Below, in pieces: positions 26,501 to 39,900 of a stretch of DNA of 64,000 nucleotides. The notes beneath the pieces are model-generated. The model was not told the origin of the DNA, did not search any database, and saw only the letters and a list, made by a program, of their open reading frames with translations. Where the stretch lies: assembly GCA_963170055.1 (NCBI GenBank), contig CAUJGJ010000065.1, forward strand, positions 2,958,696 through 3,022,695. The letters run 5' to 3'. Both the position numbers and the translations under genes were made by a program. Source of the stretch: Halisarca cf. caerulea. Lineage: Eukaryota > Porifera > Demospongiae > Chondrillida > Halisarcidae. Positions within the stretch are counted from its first letter, which is position 1. Each line of letters begins with the position of its first letter.

Positions 26501-29500
26501 GCTGGTGCTAATACCAATATTTGGCACTAGCACCACGCACATTCCCAGTGGAAACACATGAAGTTTCTTAACTACTGTGGGCGTATTTGTGTAGTGTTGG
26601 ATGTGCTAGTTCTAATACCAATATTTGGCCTTAGTACCACGCACATTCCCAGTGGACACACATGAAGTTTCTGAAGTGCTGTGGGCGTATTTGTGTAATG
26701 TTGGATATGCTGGTGCTAATACCAATATTTGGCACTAGCACCACGCACATTCCCAGTGGACACACATGACCTTTCTGAAGTGCTGTGGGCGTATTTGTGT
26801 AGTGTTGGATATGCTGGTGCTAATACCAATATTGGGCACTAGCACCACGCACATTCCCAGTGGACACACATGACCTTTCTGAAGAGCTGTGGGCGTATTT
26901 GTGTAGTGTTGGATATGCTGGTGCTAATACCAATATTTGGCACTAGCACCACGCACATTCCCAGTCGACACACATGACCTTTCTGAAGTGCTGTGGGCGT
27001 ATTTGTGTAGTGTTGGATAAGCTGGTGCTAATACCAATATTTGGCACTAGCACCACGCACATTCCCAGTGGACACACATGACCTTTCTGAAGTGCTGTGG
27101 GCGTATTTGTGTAGTGTTGGATATGCTGGTGCTAATACCAATATTTGGCACTAGCACCACGCACATTCCCAGTGGACACACATGAAGTTTCTGAAGTGCT
27201 GTGGGCGTATTTGTGTAATGTTGGATATGCTGGTGCTAATACCAACATTTGGCACTAGCACCACGCACATTCCCAGTGGACACACATGAAGTTTCTGAAG
27301 TGCTGTGGGCGTATTTGTGTAATGTTGGATATGCTGGTGCTAACACCAATATTTGGCACTAGCACCACGTACTTTCCCAGTGGACACACATGAAGTTTCT
27401 GAAGTGCTGTGGGCGTATTTGTGTAATGTTGGATATGCTGGTGCTAATACCAATATTTGGCACTAGCACCACGCACATTCCCAGTGGACACACATGAAGT
27501 TTCTTAACTACTGTGGGCGTATTTGTGTAATGTATGATATGCTGGTGCTAATACCAATATTTGGCACTAGCACCACGCACATTCCCAGTGGACACACATG
27601 ACCTTTCTGAAGTGCTGTGGGCGTAGCTAATACCAATATTTGGCACTAGCACCACGCACATTCCCAGTGGAAACACATGAAGTTTCTTAACTACTGTGGG
27701 CGTATTTGTGTAGTGTTGGATGTGCTAGTGCTAATACCAATATTTGGCCTTAGTACCACGCACATTCCCAGTGGACACACATGAAGTTTCTGAAGTGCTG
27801 TGGGCGTATTTGTGTAATGTTGGATATGCTGGTGCTAATACCAATATTTGGCACTAGCACCACGCACATTCCCAGTGGACACACATGAAGTTTCTGAAGT
27901 GCTGTGGGCGTATTTGTGTAGTGTTGGATATGCTGGTGCTAATACCAATATTTGGCACTAGCACCACGCACATTCCCAGTAGACACACATGAAGTTTCTG
28001 AAGTGCTGTGGGCGTATTTGTGTAATGTTGGATGTGCTGGTGCTAATACCAATATTTGTCACTAGCACCACGCACTTTCCCAGTGGACACACATGAAGTT
28101 TCTTAACTACTGTGGGCGTATTTGTGTAATGTTGGATAGGCTGGTGCTAATACCAATATTTGGCACTAGCACCACGCACTTTCCCAGTGGACACACATGA
28201 CCTTTCTGAAGTGCTGTAGGCGTATTTGTGTAGTGTTGGATATGCTGGTGCTAATACCAATATTTGGCACTAGCACCACGCACATTCCCAGTGGAAACAC
28301 ATGAAGTTTCTTTACTACTGTGGGCGTATTTGTGTAGTGTTGGATGTGCTAGTTCTAATACCAAGATTTGGCCTTAGTACCACGCACATTCCCAGTGGAC
28401 ACACATGAAGTTTCTGAAGTGCTGTGGGCGTATTTGTGTAATGTTGGATATGCTGGTGCTAATACCAATATTATGCACTAGCACCACGCACATTCCCAGT
28501 GGACACACATGACCTTTCTGAAGTGCTGTGGGCGTATTTGTGTAGTGTTGGATATGCTGGTGCTAATACCAATATTGGGCACTAGCACCACGCACATTCC
28601 CAGTGGACACACATGACCTTTCTGAAGAGCTGTGGGCGTATTTGTGTAGTGTTGGATATGCTGGTGCTAATACCAATATTTGGCACTAGCACCACGCACA
28701 TTCCCAGTCGACACACATGACCTTTCTGAAGTGCTGTGGGCGTATTTGTGTAGTGTTGGATAAGCTGGTGCTAATACCAATATTTGGCACTAGCACCACG
28801 CACATTCCCAGTGGACACACATGAAGTTTCTGAAGTGCTGTGGGCGTATTTGTGTAGTGTTGGATATGCTGGTGCTAATACCAATATTTGGTTCTAGCAC
28901 CACGCACATTCCCAGTGGACACACATGACCTTTCTGAAGTGCTGTGGGCGTATTTGTGTAGTGTTGGATATGCTGGTGCTAATACCAATATTTGGCACTA
29001 GCACCACGCACATTCCCAGTGGACACACATGAAGTTTCTGAAGTGCTGTGGGCGTATTTGTGTAATGTTGGATATGCTGGTGCTAATACCAACATTTGGC
29101 ACTAGCACCACGCACATTCCCAGTGGACACACATGAAGTTTCTGAAATGCTGTGGGCGTATTTGTGTAATGTTGGATATGCTGGTGCTAACACCAATATT
29201 TGGCACTAGCACCACGTACTTTCCCAGTGGACACACATGAAGTTTCTGAAGTGCTGTGGGCGTATTTGTGTAATGTTGGATATGCTGGTGCTAATACCAA
29301 TATTTGGCACTAGCACCACGCACATTCCCAGTGGACACACATGAAGTTTCTTAACTACTGTGGGCGTATTTGTGTAATGTATGATATGCTGGTGCTAATA
29401 CCAATATTTGGCACTAGCACCACGCACATTCCCAGTGGACACACATGACCTTTCTGAAGTGCTGTGGGCGTATTTGTGTAGTGTTGGATATGCTGGTGCT

Positions 29501-30900
29501 AATACCAATATTTGGCACTAGCACCACGCACATTCCCAGTGGAAACACATGAAGTTTCTTAACTACTGTGGGCGTATTTGTGTAGTGTTGGATGTGCTAG
29601 TGCTAATACCAATATTTGGCCTTAGTACCACGCACATTCCCAGTGGACACACATGAAGTTTCTGAAGTGCTGTGGGCGTATTTGTGTAATGTTGGATATG
29701 CTGGTGCTAATACCAATATTTGGCACTAGCTCCACGCACATTCCCAGTGGACACACATGACCTTTCTGAAGTGCTGTGGGCGTATTTGTGTAGTGTTGGA
29801 TATGCTGGTGCTAATACCAATATTTGGCACTAGCACCACGCACATTCCCAGTGGACACACATGAAGTTTCTGAAGTGCTGTGGGCGTATTTGTGTAATGT
29901 TGGATATGCTGGTGCTAATACCAATATTTGGTTCTAGCACCACGCACATTCCCAGTGGACACACATGACCTTTCTGAAGTGCTGTGGGCGTATTTGTGTA
30001 GTGTTGGATATGCTGGTGCTAATACCAATATTTGGCACTAGCACCACGCACATTCCCAGTCGACACACACGAAGTTTCTTAACTACTGTGGGCGTATTTG
30101 TTTAGTGTTGGATATGCTGGTGCTAATACCAATATTTGGCACTAGCACCACGCACATTCCCAGTGGACACACATGACCTTTCTGAAGTGCTGTGGGCGTA
30201 TTTGTGTAGTGTTGGATATGCTGGTGCTAATACCAATATTTGGCACTAGCACCACGCACTTTCCCAGTGGACACACATGAAGTTTCTTAACTACTGTGGG
30301 CGTATTTGTTTAGTGTTGGATATGCTGGTGCTAATACCAATATTTGGCACTAGCACCACGCACATTCCCAGTAGAAACACATGAAGTTTCTTAACTACTG
30401 TGGGCGTATTTGTGTAGTGTTGGATGTGTTGGTGCTAATAATAATATTTGGCACTAGCACCACACACATTCCCAGTGGACACACATGACCTTTCTGAAGT
30501 GCTGTGGGCGTATTTGTGTAGTGTTGGATATGCTGGTGCTAATACCAATATTTGGCACTAGCACCACGCACATTCCCAGTGGACACACATGACCTTTCTG
30601 AAGTGCTGTGGGCGTATTTGTGTAATGTTGGATATGCTGGTGCTAATACCAATATTTGGCACTAGCACCACGCACATTCCCAGTGGACACACATGAAGTT
30701 TCTTAACTACTGTGGGCGTATTTGTGTAATGAATGATATGCTGGTGCAAATACCAATATTTGGCACTAGCACCACGCACTTTACCAGTGGACACACATGA
30801 AGTTTCTGAAGTGCTGTGGGGGTATTTGTGTAATGTTGGATATGCTGGTGCTAATACCAATATTTGGCACTAGCACCACGCACATTCCCAGTGGACACAC
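23561..30900 (+). repeat. Satellite block with 21- and 17-monomer periods
   Basis: The GGATAGGCTGG variant recurs with AGGCTG at 24,211, 26,395 and 28,138, spacings of 2,184 bp (21 monomers) and 1,743 bp (17 monomers minus a 25-bp deletion). The GTGTTGGTGCTAATAATAAT variant shows the same 2,184-bp spacing (23,691 to 25,875). Other local markers are CCAACATTTGG and ACGTACTTTCCC. It consists only of satellite. Confidence 0.87.
27550..27630 (+). repeat. Truncated 79-bp satellite monomer
   Basis: At 27,625/27,626 the sequence passes directly from GGGCGTA to GCTAATACC. The 25 bases that normally lie between them (the TTTGTGTAGTG to GCTGGT part of the monomer) are missing. This is by far the largest intramonomer deletion I noticed in the homogeneous part of the array. 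It removes the left outer arm of the junction dyad except for GCTA. Confidence 0.9.
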
Positions 30901-33900
30901 ATGAAGTTTCTTAACTACTGTGGGCGTATTTGTGTAATGTTGGATATGCTGGTGCTAATACCAATATTTTGCACTAGCACCACGCACATTCCCAGTGGAC
31001 ACACATGACCTTTCTGAAGTGCTGTGGGCGTATTTGTGTAGTGTTGGATATGCTGGTCTAATACCAATATTTGGCACTAGCACCACGCACATTCCCAGTG
31101 GACACACATGACCTTTCTGAAGTGCTGTGGGCGTATTTGTGTAGTGTTGGATATGCTAGTGCTAATACCAATATTTGGCACTAGCACCACGCACATTCCC
31201 AGTGGAAACACATGAAGTTTCTTAACTACTGCGGGCGTATTTGTGTAGTGTTGGATATGCTGGTGCTAATACCAATATTTGGCACTAGCACCACGCACAT
31301 TCCCAGTGGACACACATGAAGTTTCTGAAGTGCTGTGGGCGTATTTGTGTAATGTTGGATATTTTGGTGCTAATACCAATATTTGGCACTAGCACCACGC
31401 ACATTCCCAGTGGACACACATGACCTTTCTTAAGTGCTGTGGGCGTATTTGTGTAATGTTGGATATGCTGGTGCTAATACCAATATTTGGCACTAGCACC
31501 ACGCACATTCCCAGTGGACACACATGACCTTTCTGAAGTGCTGTGGGCGTATTTGTGTAGTGTTGGATATGCTGGTGCTAATACCAATATTTGGCACTAG
31601 CACCACGCACATTCCCAGTGGACACACATGAAGTTTCTGAAGTGCTGTGGGCGTATTTGTGTAGTGTTGGATATTTTGGTGCTAATACCAATATTTGGCA
31701 CTAGCACCACGCACATTCCCAGTGGACACACATGACCTTTCTGAAGTGCTGTGGGCGTATTTGTGTAGTGTTGGATAAGCTGGTGCTAATACCAATATTT
31801 GGCACTAGCACCACGCACATTCCCAGTGGACACACATGAAGTTTCTGAAGTGCTGTGGGCGTATTTGTGTAGTGTTGGATATGCTGGTGCTAATACCAAT
31901 ATTTGGTTCTAGCACCACGCACATTCCCAGTGGACACACATGACCTTTCTGAAGTGCTGTGGGCGTATTTGTGTAGTGTTGGATATGCTGGTGCTAATAC
32001 AAATATTTGGCACTAGCACCACGCACATTCCCAGTGGACACACACGAAGTTTCTTAACTACTGTGGGCGTATTTGTTTAGTGTTGGATATGCTGGTGCTA
32101 ATACCAATATTTGGCACTAGCACCACGCACATTCCCAGTCGACACACATGACCTTTCTGAAGTGCTGTGGGCGTATTTGTGTAGTGTTGGATATGCTGGT
32201 GCTAATACCAATATTTGGCACTAGCACCACGCACATTCCCAGTGGACACACATGAAGTTTCTTAACTACTGTGGGCGTATTTGTTTAGTGTTGGATATGC
32301 TGGTGCTAATACCAATATTTGGCACTAGCACCACGCACATTCCCAGTGGACACACATGACCTTTCTGAAGTGCTGTGGGAGTATTTGTGTAATGTTGGAT
32401 ATGCTGGTGCTAATACCAATATTTGGCACTAGCACCACGCACATTCCCAGTGGACACACATGAAGTTTCTGAAGTGCTGTGGGCGTATTTGTGTAGTGTT
32501 GGATATGCTGGTGCTAATACCAATATTTGGCACTAGCACCACGCACATTCCCAGTCGACACACATGACCTTTCTGAAGTGCTGTGGGCGTATTTGTGTAG
32601 TGTTGGATAAGCTGGTGCTAATACCAATATTTGGCACTAGCACCACGCACATTCCCAGTGGACACACATGAAGTTTCTGAAGTGCTGTGGGCGTATTTGT
32701 GTAGTGTTGGATATGCTGGTGCTAATACCAATATTTGGTTCTAGCACCACGCACATTCCCAGTGGACACACATGACCTTTCTGAAGTGCTGTGGGCGTAT
32801 TTGTGTAGTGTTGGATATGCTGGTGCTAATACCAATATTTGGCACTAGCACCACGCACATTCCCAGTGGACACACATGAAGTTTCTGAAGTGCTGTGGGC
32901 GTATTTGTGTAATGTTGGATATGCTGGTGCTAATACCAACATTTGGCACTAGCACCACGCACATTCCCAGTGGACACACATGAAGTTTCTGAAGTGCTGT
33001 GGGCGTATTTGTGTAATGTTGGATATGCTGGTGCTAACACCAATATTTGGCACTAGCACCACGTACTTTCCCAGTGGACACACATGAAGTTTCTGAAGTG
33101 CTGTGGGCGTATTTGTGTAATGTTGGATATGCTGGTGCTAATACCAATATTTGGCACTAGCACCACGCACATTCCCAGTGGACACACATGAAGTTTCTTA
33201 ACTACTGTGGGCGTATTTGTGTAATGTATGATATGCTGGTGCTAATACCAATATTTGGCACTAGCACCACGCACATTCCCAGTGGACACACATGACCTTT
33301 CTGAAGTGCTGTGGGCGTATTTGTGTAGTGTTGGATATGCTGGTGCTAATACCAATATTTGGCACTAGCACCACGCACATTCCCAGTGGAAACACATGAA
33401 GTTTCTTAACTACTGTGGGCGTATTTGTGTAGTGTTGGATGTGCTAGTGCTAATACCAATATTTGGCCTTAGTACCACGCACATTCCCAGTGGACACACA
33501 TGAAGTTTCTGAAGTGCTGTGGGCGTATTTGTGTAATGTTGGATATGCTGGTGCTAATACCAATATTTGGCACTAGCACCACGCACATTCCCAGTGGACA
33601 CACATGACCTTTCTGAAGTGCTGTGGGCGTATTTGTGTAGTGTTGGATATGCTGGTGCTAATACCAATATTTGGCACTAGCACCACGCACATTCCCAGTG
33701 GACACACATGAAGTTTCTCAAGTGCTGTGGGCGTATTTGTGTAGTGTTGGATATGCTGGTGCTAATACCAATATTTGGTTCTAGCACCACGCACATTCCC
33801 AGTGGACACACATGACCTTTCTGAAGTGCTGTGGGCGTATTTGTGTAGTGTTGGATATGCTGGTGCTAATACCAATATTTGGCACTAGCACCACGCACAT

Positions 33901-36900
33901 TCCCAGTCGACACACACGAAGTTTCTTAACTACTGTGGGCGTATTTGTTTAGTGCTGAATATGCTGGTGCTAATACCAATATTTGGCACTAGCACCACGC
34001 ACATTCCCAGTCGACACACATGACCTTTCTGAAGTGCTGTGGGCGTATTTGTGTAGTGTTGGATATGCTGGTGCTAATACCAATATTTGGCACTAGCACC
34101 ACGCACATTCCCAGTGGACACACATGAAGTTTCTTAACTACTGTGGGCGTATTTGTTTAGTGTTGGATATGCTGGTGCTAATACCAATATTTGGCACTAG
34201 CACCACGCACATTCCCAGTAGAAACACATGAAGTTTCTTAACTACTGTGGGCGTATTTGTGTAGTGTTGGATGTGTTGGTGCTAATAATAATATTTGGCA
34301 CTAGCACCACGCACATTCCCAGTGGACACACATGACCTTTCTGAAGTGCTGTGGGCGTATTTGTGTAGTGTTGGATATGCTGGTGCTAATACCAATATTT
34401 GGCACTAGCACCACGCACATTCCCAGTGGACACACATGACCTTTCTGAAGTGCTGTGGGCGTATTTGTGTAATGTTGGATATGCTGGTGCTAATACTAAT
34501 ATTTGGCACTAGCACCACGCACATTTCCAGTGGACACACATGAAGTTTCTTAACTACTGTGGGCGTATTTGTGTAATGAATGATATGCTGGTGCAAATAC
34601 CAATATTTGGCACTAGCACCACGCACTTTACCAGTGGACACACATGACCTTTCTCAAGTGCTGTGGGCGTATTTGTGTAGTGTTGGATATGCTGGTGCTA
34701 ATACCAATATTTGGCACTAGCACCACGCACATTCCCAGTGGACACACATGACCTTTCTGAAGTGCTGTGGGCGTATTTGTGTAGTGTTGGATATGCTAGT
34801 GCTAATACCAATATTTGGCACTAGCACCACGCACATTCCCAGTGGAAACACATGAAGTTTCTTAACTACTGCGGGCGTATTTGTGTAGTGTTGGATATGC
34901 TGGTGCTAATACCAATATTTGGCACTAGAACCACGCACATTCCCAGTGGACACACATGAAGTTTCTGAAGTGCTGTGGGAGTATTTGTGTAATGTTGGAT
35001 ATTTTGGTGCTAATACCAATATTTGGCACTAGCACCACGCACATTCCCAGTGGACACACATGACCTTTTTTAAGTGCTGTGGGCGTATTTGTGTAATGTT
35101 GGATATGCTGGTGCTAATACCAATATTTGGCACTAGCACCACGCACATTCCCAGTGGACACACATGACCTTTCTGAAGTGCTGTGGGCGTATTTGTGTAG
35201 TGTTGGATATGCTGGTGCTAATACCAATATTTGGCACTAGCACCACGCACATTCCCAGTGGACACACATGAAGTTTCTCAAGTGCTGTGGGCGTATTTGT
35301 GTAGTGTTGGATATTTTGGTGCTAATACCAATATTTGGCACTAGCACCACGCACATTCCCAGTGGACACACATGACCTTTCTGAAGTGCTGTGGGCGTAT
35401 TTGTGTAGTGTTGGATAAGCTGGTGCTAATACCAATATTTGGCACTAGCACCACGCACATTCCCAGTGGACACACATGAAGTTTCTGAAGTGCTGTGGGC
35501 GTATTTGTGTAGTGTTGGATATGCTGGTGCTAATACCAATATTTGGTTCTAGCACCACGCACATTCCCAGTGGACACACATGACCTTTCTGAAGTGCTGT
35601 GGGCGTATTTGTGTAGTGTTGGATATGCTGGTGCTAATACAAATATTTGGCACTAGCACCACGCACATTCCCAGTGGACACACACGAAGTTTCTTAACTA
35701 CTGTGGGCGTATTTGTTTAGTGTTGGATATGCTGGTGCTAATACCAATATTTGGCACTAGCACCACGCACATTCCCAGTGGACACACATGACCTTTCTGA
35801 AGTGCTGTGGGCGTATTTGTGTAGTGTTGGATATGCTGGTGCTAATACCACTATTTGGCACTAGCACCACGCACATTCCCAGTGGACACACATGAAGTTT
35901 CTTAACTACTGTGGGCGTATTTGTTTAGTGTTGGATATGCTGGTGCTAATACCAATATTTGGCACTAGCACCACGCACATTCCCAGTAGAAACACATGAA
36001 GTTTCTTAACTACTGTGGGCGTATTTGTGTAGTGTTGGATGTGTTGGTGCTAATAATAATATTTGGCACTAGCACCACGCACATTCCCAGTGGACACACA
36101 TGACCTTTCTGAAGTGCTGTGGGCGTATTTGTGTAGTGTTGGATATGCTGGTGCTAATACCAATATTTGGCACTAGCACCACGCACATTCCCAGTGGACA
36201 CACATGACCTTTCTGAAGTGCTGTGGGAGTATTTGTGTAATGTTGGATATGCTGGTGCTAATACCAATATTTGGCACTAGCACCACGCACATTCCCAGTG
36301 GACACACATGAAGTTTCTGAAGTGCTGTGGGCGTATTTGTGTAGTGTTGGATATGCTGGTGCTAATACCAATATTTGGCACTAGCACCACGCACATTCCC
36401 AGTAGACACACATGAAGTTTCTGAAGTGCTGTGGGCGTATTTGTGTAATGTTGGATATGCTGGTGCTAATACCAATATTTGGCACTAGCACCACGCACTT
36501 TCCCAGTGGACACACATGAAGTTTCTGAAGTGCTGTGGGCGTATTTGTGTAATGTTGGATATGCTGGTGCTAATACCAATATTTGGCACTAGCACCACGC
36601 ACATTCCCAGTGGAAACACATGAAGTTTCTTAACTACTGCGGGCGTATTTGTGTAGTGTTGGATATGCTGGTGCTAATACCAATATTTGGCACTAGCACC
36701 ACGCACATTCCCAGTGGACACACATGAAGTTTCTGAAGTGCTGTGGGCGTATTTGTGTAATGTTGGATATTTTGGTGCTAATACCAATATTTGGCACTAG
36801 CACCACGCACATTCCCAGTGGACACACATGACCTTTCTAAAGTGCTGTGGGCGTATTTGTGTAATGTTGGATATGCTGGTGCTAATACCAATATTTGGCA

Positions 36901-39900
36901 CTAGCACCACGCACATTCCCAGTGGACACACATGACCTTTCTGAAGTGCTGTGGGCGTATTTGTGTAGTGTTGGATATGCTGGTGCTAATACCAATATTT
37001 GGCACTAGCACCACGCACATTCCCAGTGGACACACATGAAGTTTCTGAAGTGCTGTGGGCGTATTTGTGTAGTGTTGGATATTTTGGTGCTAATACCAAT
37101 ATTTGGCACTAGCACCACGCACATTCCCAGTGGACACACATGACCTTTCTGAAGTGCTGTGGGCGTATTTGTGTAGTGTTGGATAAGCTGGTGCTAATAC
37201 CAATATTTGGCACTAGCACCACGCACATTCCCAGTGGACACACATGAAGTTTCTGAAGTGCTGTGGGCGTATTTGTGTAGTGTTGGATATGCTGGTGCTA
37301 ATACCAATATTTGGTTCTAGCACCACGCACATTCCCAGTGGACACACATGACCTTTCTGAAGTGCTGTGGGCGTATTTGTGTAGTGTTGGATATGCTGGT
37401 GCTAATACAAATATTTGGCACTAGCACCACGCACATTCCCAGTGGACACACACGAAGTTTCTTAACTACTGTGGGCGTATTTGTGTAGTGTTGGATATGC
37501 TGGTGCTAATACCAATATTTGGCACTAGCACCACGCACATTCCCAGTCGACACACATGACCTTTCTGAAGTGCTGTGGGCGTATTTGTGTAGTGTTGGAT
37601 ATGCTGGTGCTAATACAAATATTTGGCACTAGCACCACGCACATTCCCAGTGGACACACATGAAGTTTCTTAACTACTGTGGGCGTATTTGTTTAGTGTT
37701 GGATATGCTGGTGCTAATACCAATATTTGGCACTAGCACCACGCACATTCCCAGTAGAAACACATGAAGTTTCTTAACTACTGTGGGCGTATTTGTGTAG
37801 TGTTGGATGTGTTGGTGCTAATAATAATATTTGGCACTAGCACCACGCACATTCCCAGTGGACACACATGACCTTTCTGAAGTGCTGTGGGCGTATTTGT
37901 GTAGTGTTGGATATGCTGGTGCTAATACCAATATTTGGCACTAGCACCCCGCACATTCCCAGTGGACACACATGACCTTTCTGAAGTGCTGTGGGAGTAT
38001 TTGTGTAAAGTTGGATATGCTGGTGCTAATACTAATATTTGGCACTAGCACCACGCACATTCCCAGTGGACACACATGAAGTTTCTGAAGTGCTGTGGGC
38101 GTATTTGTGTAGTGTTGGATATGCTGGTGCTAATACCAATATTTGGCACTAGCACCACGCACATTCCCAGTAGACACACATGAAGTTTCTGAAGTGCTGT
38201 GGGCGTATTTGTGTAATGTTGGATATGCTGGTGCTAATACCAATATTTGGCACTAGCACCACGCACTTTCCCAGTGGACACACATGAAGTTTCTGAAGTG
38301 CTGTGGGCGTATTTGTGTAATGTTGGATATGCTGGTGCTAATACCAATATTTGGCACTAGCACCACGCACTTTCCCAGTGGACACACATGAAGTTTCTGA
38401 AGTGCTGTGGGCGTATTTGTGTAATGTTGGATATGCTGGTGCTAATACCAATATTTGGCACTAGCACCACGCACATTCCCAGTGGACACACATGAAGTTT
38501 CTTAACTACTGTGGGCGTATTTGTGTAATGAATGATATGCTGGTGCTAATACCAATATTTGGCACAAGCACCACGCACTTTACCAGTGGACACACATGAA
38601 GTTTCTGAAGTGCTGTGGGCGTATTTGTGTAATGTTGGATATGCTGGTGCTAATACCAATATTTGGCACTAGCACCACGCACATTCCCAGTGGACACACA
38701 TGAAGTTTCTTAACTACTGTGGGCGTATTTGTGTAATGTTGGATATGCTGGTGCTAATACCAATATTTGGTTCTAGCACCACGCACATTCCCAGTGGACA
38801 CACATGACCTTTCTGAAGTGCTGTGGGCGTATTTGTGTAGTGTTGGATATGCTGGTGCTAATACAAATATTTGGCACTAGCACCACGCACATTCCCAGTG
38901 GACACACACGAAGTTTCTTAACTACTGTGGGCGTATTTGTTTAGTGTTAGATATGCTGGTGCTAATACCAATATTTGGCACTAGCACCACGCACATTCCC
39001 AGTGGACACACATGACCTTTCTGAAGTGCTGTGGGCGTATTTGTGTAGTGTCGATATGCTGGTGCTAATACCAATATTTGGCACTAGCACCACGCACATT
39101 CCCAGTGGACACACATGAAGTTTCTTAACTACTGTGGGCGTATTTGTTTAGTGTTGGATATGCTGGTGCTAATACCAATATTTGGCACTAGCACCACGCA
39201 CATTCCCAGTAGAAACACATGAAGTTTCTTAACTACTGTGGGCGTATTTGTGTAGTGTTGGATGTGTTGGTGCTAATAATAATATTTGGCACTAGCACCA
39301 CGCACATTCCCAGTGGACACACATGACCTTTCTGAAGTGCTGTGGGCGTATTTGTGTAGTGTTGGATATGCTGGTGCTAATACCAATATTTGGCACTAGC
39401 ACCACGCACATTCCCAGTGGACACACATGACCTTTCTGAAGTGCTGTGGGAGTATTTGTGTAATGTTGGATATGCTGGTGCTAATACCAATATTTGGCAC
39501 TAGCACCACGCACATTCCCAGTGGAAACACATGAAGTTTCTTAACTACTGCGGGCGTATTTGTGTAGTGTTGGATATGCTGGTGCTAATACCAATATTTG
39601 GCACTAGCACCACGCACATTCCCAGTGGACACACATGAAGTTTCTGAAGTGCTGTGGGCGTATTTGTGTAATGTTGGATATTTTGGTGCTAATACCAATA
39701 TTTGGCACTAGCACCACGCACATTCCCAGTGGACACACATGACCTTTCTAAAGTGCTGTGGGCGTATTTGTGTAATGTTGGATATGCTGGTGCTAATACC
39801 AATATTTGGCACTAGCACCACGCACATTCCCAGTGGACACACATGACCTTTCTGAAGTGCTGTGGGCGTATTTGTGTAGTGTTGGATAAGCTGGTGCTAA

